6,909 nt of DNA from Gammaproteobacteria bacterium (GTDB lineage: Bacteria > Pseudomonadota > Gammaproteobacteria > Pseudomonadales > Pseudohongiellaceae): NCBI GenBank assembly GCA_016762975.1, contig JAESUV010000059.1, positions 5,138 to 12,046 of the forward strand, written 5' to 3'. A model generated the notes under the pieces. The model did no database searches and was not told where the DNA came from. It saw only the letters and a list, made by a program, of their open reading frames with translations. Below, one piece after another: positions 5,404 to 6,909 of the stretch. The translations under genes were made by a program, and so were the position numbers. The first letter of the stretch is position 1. Each line of letters opens with the position of its first letter.

Positions 5404-6888
5404 GTGTCTAGAATAATCTCACAGCAGCTACTCATTTCCCTTGTATTCGCGTTTGTCTTAACGGCCTGCCAGGGAACACGCAACCGCACTAGCGATACGT
5501 ACAGCAATTCTATTTCGAAGCAGCTACCCTCGAGCTGTGAGAGGGATATTCAAGCCTTTCGCAATGTAGTCGGCCGAGACGGCGTAACAAATGCCAGTAC
5601 GCCGGCGCTGCCCTTCTACCCACTGCTTCACAGCAACAGGTTTTTACATAGCCTGTCTCACTCCGCGGAGTCAAGCGGCGAGGTGAGCCAGTGGGCTCTG
5701 CTACTGGCTGAATTAGCCATCGAAACACGGGAAGCGGAGAACAAGAATCTCTCCACACCTTGGGACAATTCTTCCTTAAAAGAGTTGGCCGATTGTTCAC
5801 GGGCCATTGCACGTGAATCTCAGTACGAGAAAGACCGAAGCGCAGTGCTCAGCACGGTACAACAGTCCGAATTTCCCGCTCACTATCTACAATTCCGGCA
5901 GGCTCTAGGCGCCCTCTCTGTGCTGCGGCCGTTTCTCAAACAACGCATTCTCGCCTTGCACACCGATGAGCGGCGATGGTTTTTGGAAGAGGAATCTTTC
6001 ATGCGCCGCATTCACTATGAGATTGACGCTGAACCTCCAGTTACTGGTTCGGTAGCGAGCAGCGTTGCCGATTGGATGAAAGCTGCCTACGCTAGCAACG
6101 AACTAGCTTTACCTCTATTGCAAGAGTCAGAACTCGATTCACTGTTTGTAGAACACGCGCCCAGACTTCAAATCGAATTCGCGGATGACAACGACCAGAT
6201 TGGTGCTGTCGAGTGGGTAGATAATCAAATTAGCATTAGCAGCGCCAAACCTACTGTCTATACACTGTCATCGATGACGCAGTTCGAAGGCAGGAAGCTT
6301 TTACAACTCAACTATGTGTTCTGGTTTGCAGCGCGAAAACCAACCGCGCTGATCGATCTCTATTCCGGGATTGTGGATAGCATAATCTGGCGCGTTACTC
6401 TGGACGAGGATGGACAGGTTCTTCTCTACGACAGCATCCATAGCTGTGGCTGCTACCACAAATTTTTTCTGGCATCGGATAACCTCATTGTAAAGAGTCA
6501 GCCTACTTCGCAGGAGCCAGTCAACATCTTCGAGCTAGATGCAAGCACTACTCACAACGGTCTAACCCTCTCGATAACTGCGAATGAACATTACATCGTT
6601 GGGGTTGATTCGACATTGCCCAACGCTCAAGGGGAATCACTGCTCTACGGTATTCGACCCTATGACCTATTGCACAACTTAAACAGCGGTGGTAGAAATA
6701 GAAGCTTGTTCGATGATCAGGGCCTAATTACTGGTAGCGAACGACTCGAACGATTCACACTCTGGCCAACTGGCATTCTTTCTGTCGGTACGATGCGTCA
6801 GTGGGGCACGCATGCAACAGGTTTCATCGAAGAGCAGCATTTCGACGATGCCGATTTGCTGGAGCAGTATTTCCAAACCTCTCCTTAA
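5404..6888 (+). CDS. Uncharacterised outer-membrane-type lipoprotein with an HxCxCxH cluster
   Basis: This 494-residue protein has a type II signal: MSR start, hydrophobic core about 9-19, lipobox LTAC with lipidated Cys22. Gln at +2 is not the Asp inner-membrane retention signal, so outer-membrane location is likely. I recognise no named domain. About 130-205 is rich in charged and hydrophobic residues and probably helical. From about 296 the sequence looks like a conserved beta-rich domain: LNYVFWF (302-308), IIWRVTLDEDG (327-337) and DSIHSCGCYHKFF (343-355), which holds His346, Cys348, Cys350 and His352. Near the C-terminus MRQWGTH (464-470) and EQHFDDADLL (477-486) follow. I have a memory of this SIH-CGCYH segment in conserved hypothetical proteins of proteobacteria, but no function attached. 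The Cys/His cluster suggests metal or heme-like ligation, or a disulfide; this is inference. The gene starts with GTG, has a good ribosome site, and stands alone after the upstream terminator. Confidence 0.85.
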   Translation: MSRIISQQLLISLVFAFVLTACQGTRNRTSDTYSNSISKQLPSSCERDIQAFRNVVGRDGVTNASTPALPFYPLLHSNRFLHSLSHSAESSGEVSQWALLLAELAIETREAENKNLSTPWDNSSLKELADCSRAIARESQYEKDRSAVLSTVQQSEFPAHYLQFRQALGALSVLRPFLKQRILALHTDERRWFLEEESFMRRIHYEIDAEPPVTGSVASSVADWMKAAYASNELALPLLQESELDSLFVEHAPRLQIEFADDNDQIGAVEWVDNQISISSAKPTVYTLSSMTQFEGRKLLQLNYVFWFAARKPTALIDLYSGIVDSIIWRVTLDEDGQVLLYDSIHSCGCYHKFFLASDNLIVKSQPTSQEPVNIFELDASTTHNGLTLSITANEHYIVGVDSTLPNAQGESLLYGIRPYDLLHNLNSGGRNRSLFDDQGLITGSERLERFTLWPTGILSVGTMRQWGTHATGFIEEQHFDDADLLEQYFQTSP

Positions 6889-6909
6889 AAACCGCGCCTA
6901 ATATTTCTA

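Overview
The window looks like chromosomal DNA of a Gram-negative proteobacterium, most likely a gammaproteobacterium. The evidence is a lipoprotein signal with an outer-membrane-type +2 residue, a twin-arginine exported molybdoenzyme, Shine-Dalgarno-led genes and a moderate GC content. The genus cannot be fixed from the sequence. I see no insertion sequence, phage gene, tRNA, rRNA or CRISPR array.

Layout. At the left edge (1-44, minus strand) is the first 14 codons of a gene that begins with a Sec-type signal peptide and runs out of the window. It is followed by a 260-base gene-free stretch (45-304) rich in inverted repeats. Next come two minus-strand genes that look co-transcribed: a MAR-like iron-containing alcohol dehydrogenase (1209-2414) and, 16 bases downstream, a secreted TraB/GumN-family protein (305-1192). 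A 171-base divergent promoter region (2415-2585) separates them from a plus-strand two-gene operon. That operon encodes a small [2Fe-2S] subunit (2586-3059) and a large Tat-exported molybdopterin subunit (3072-5288) of the isoquinoline 1-oxidoreductase (IorAB) type in the xanthine dehydrogenase superfamily. A rho-independent terminator closes it at 5311-5342. The last gene (5404-6888) starts with GTG and encodes a 494-residue outer-membrane-type lipoprotein of a conserved but uncharacterised kind, with a striking His-x-Cys-x-Cys-x-His cluster.

How the genes may work together. The IorAB-like pair should form a periplasmic hydroxylase or aldehyde oxidase: substrate hydroxylation at Mo, electrons out through two [2Fe-2S] clusters. 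No cytochrome c subunit and no XdhC-type maturation factor is encoded here. The divergent dehydrogenase could supply or remove an alcohol/aldehyde/keto partner of the same pathway, but that is inference from position only. The TraB-like protein and the lipoprotein have no evident metabolic link.

The most interesting points are the uncharacterised lipoprotein with its metal-site-like motif, the dehydrogenase with two changed active-site positions, the inverted repeat that covers the dehydrogenase ribosome-binding region, and the structured 45-304 stretch.
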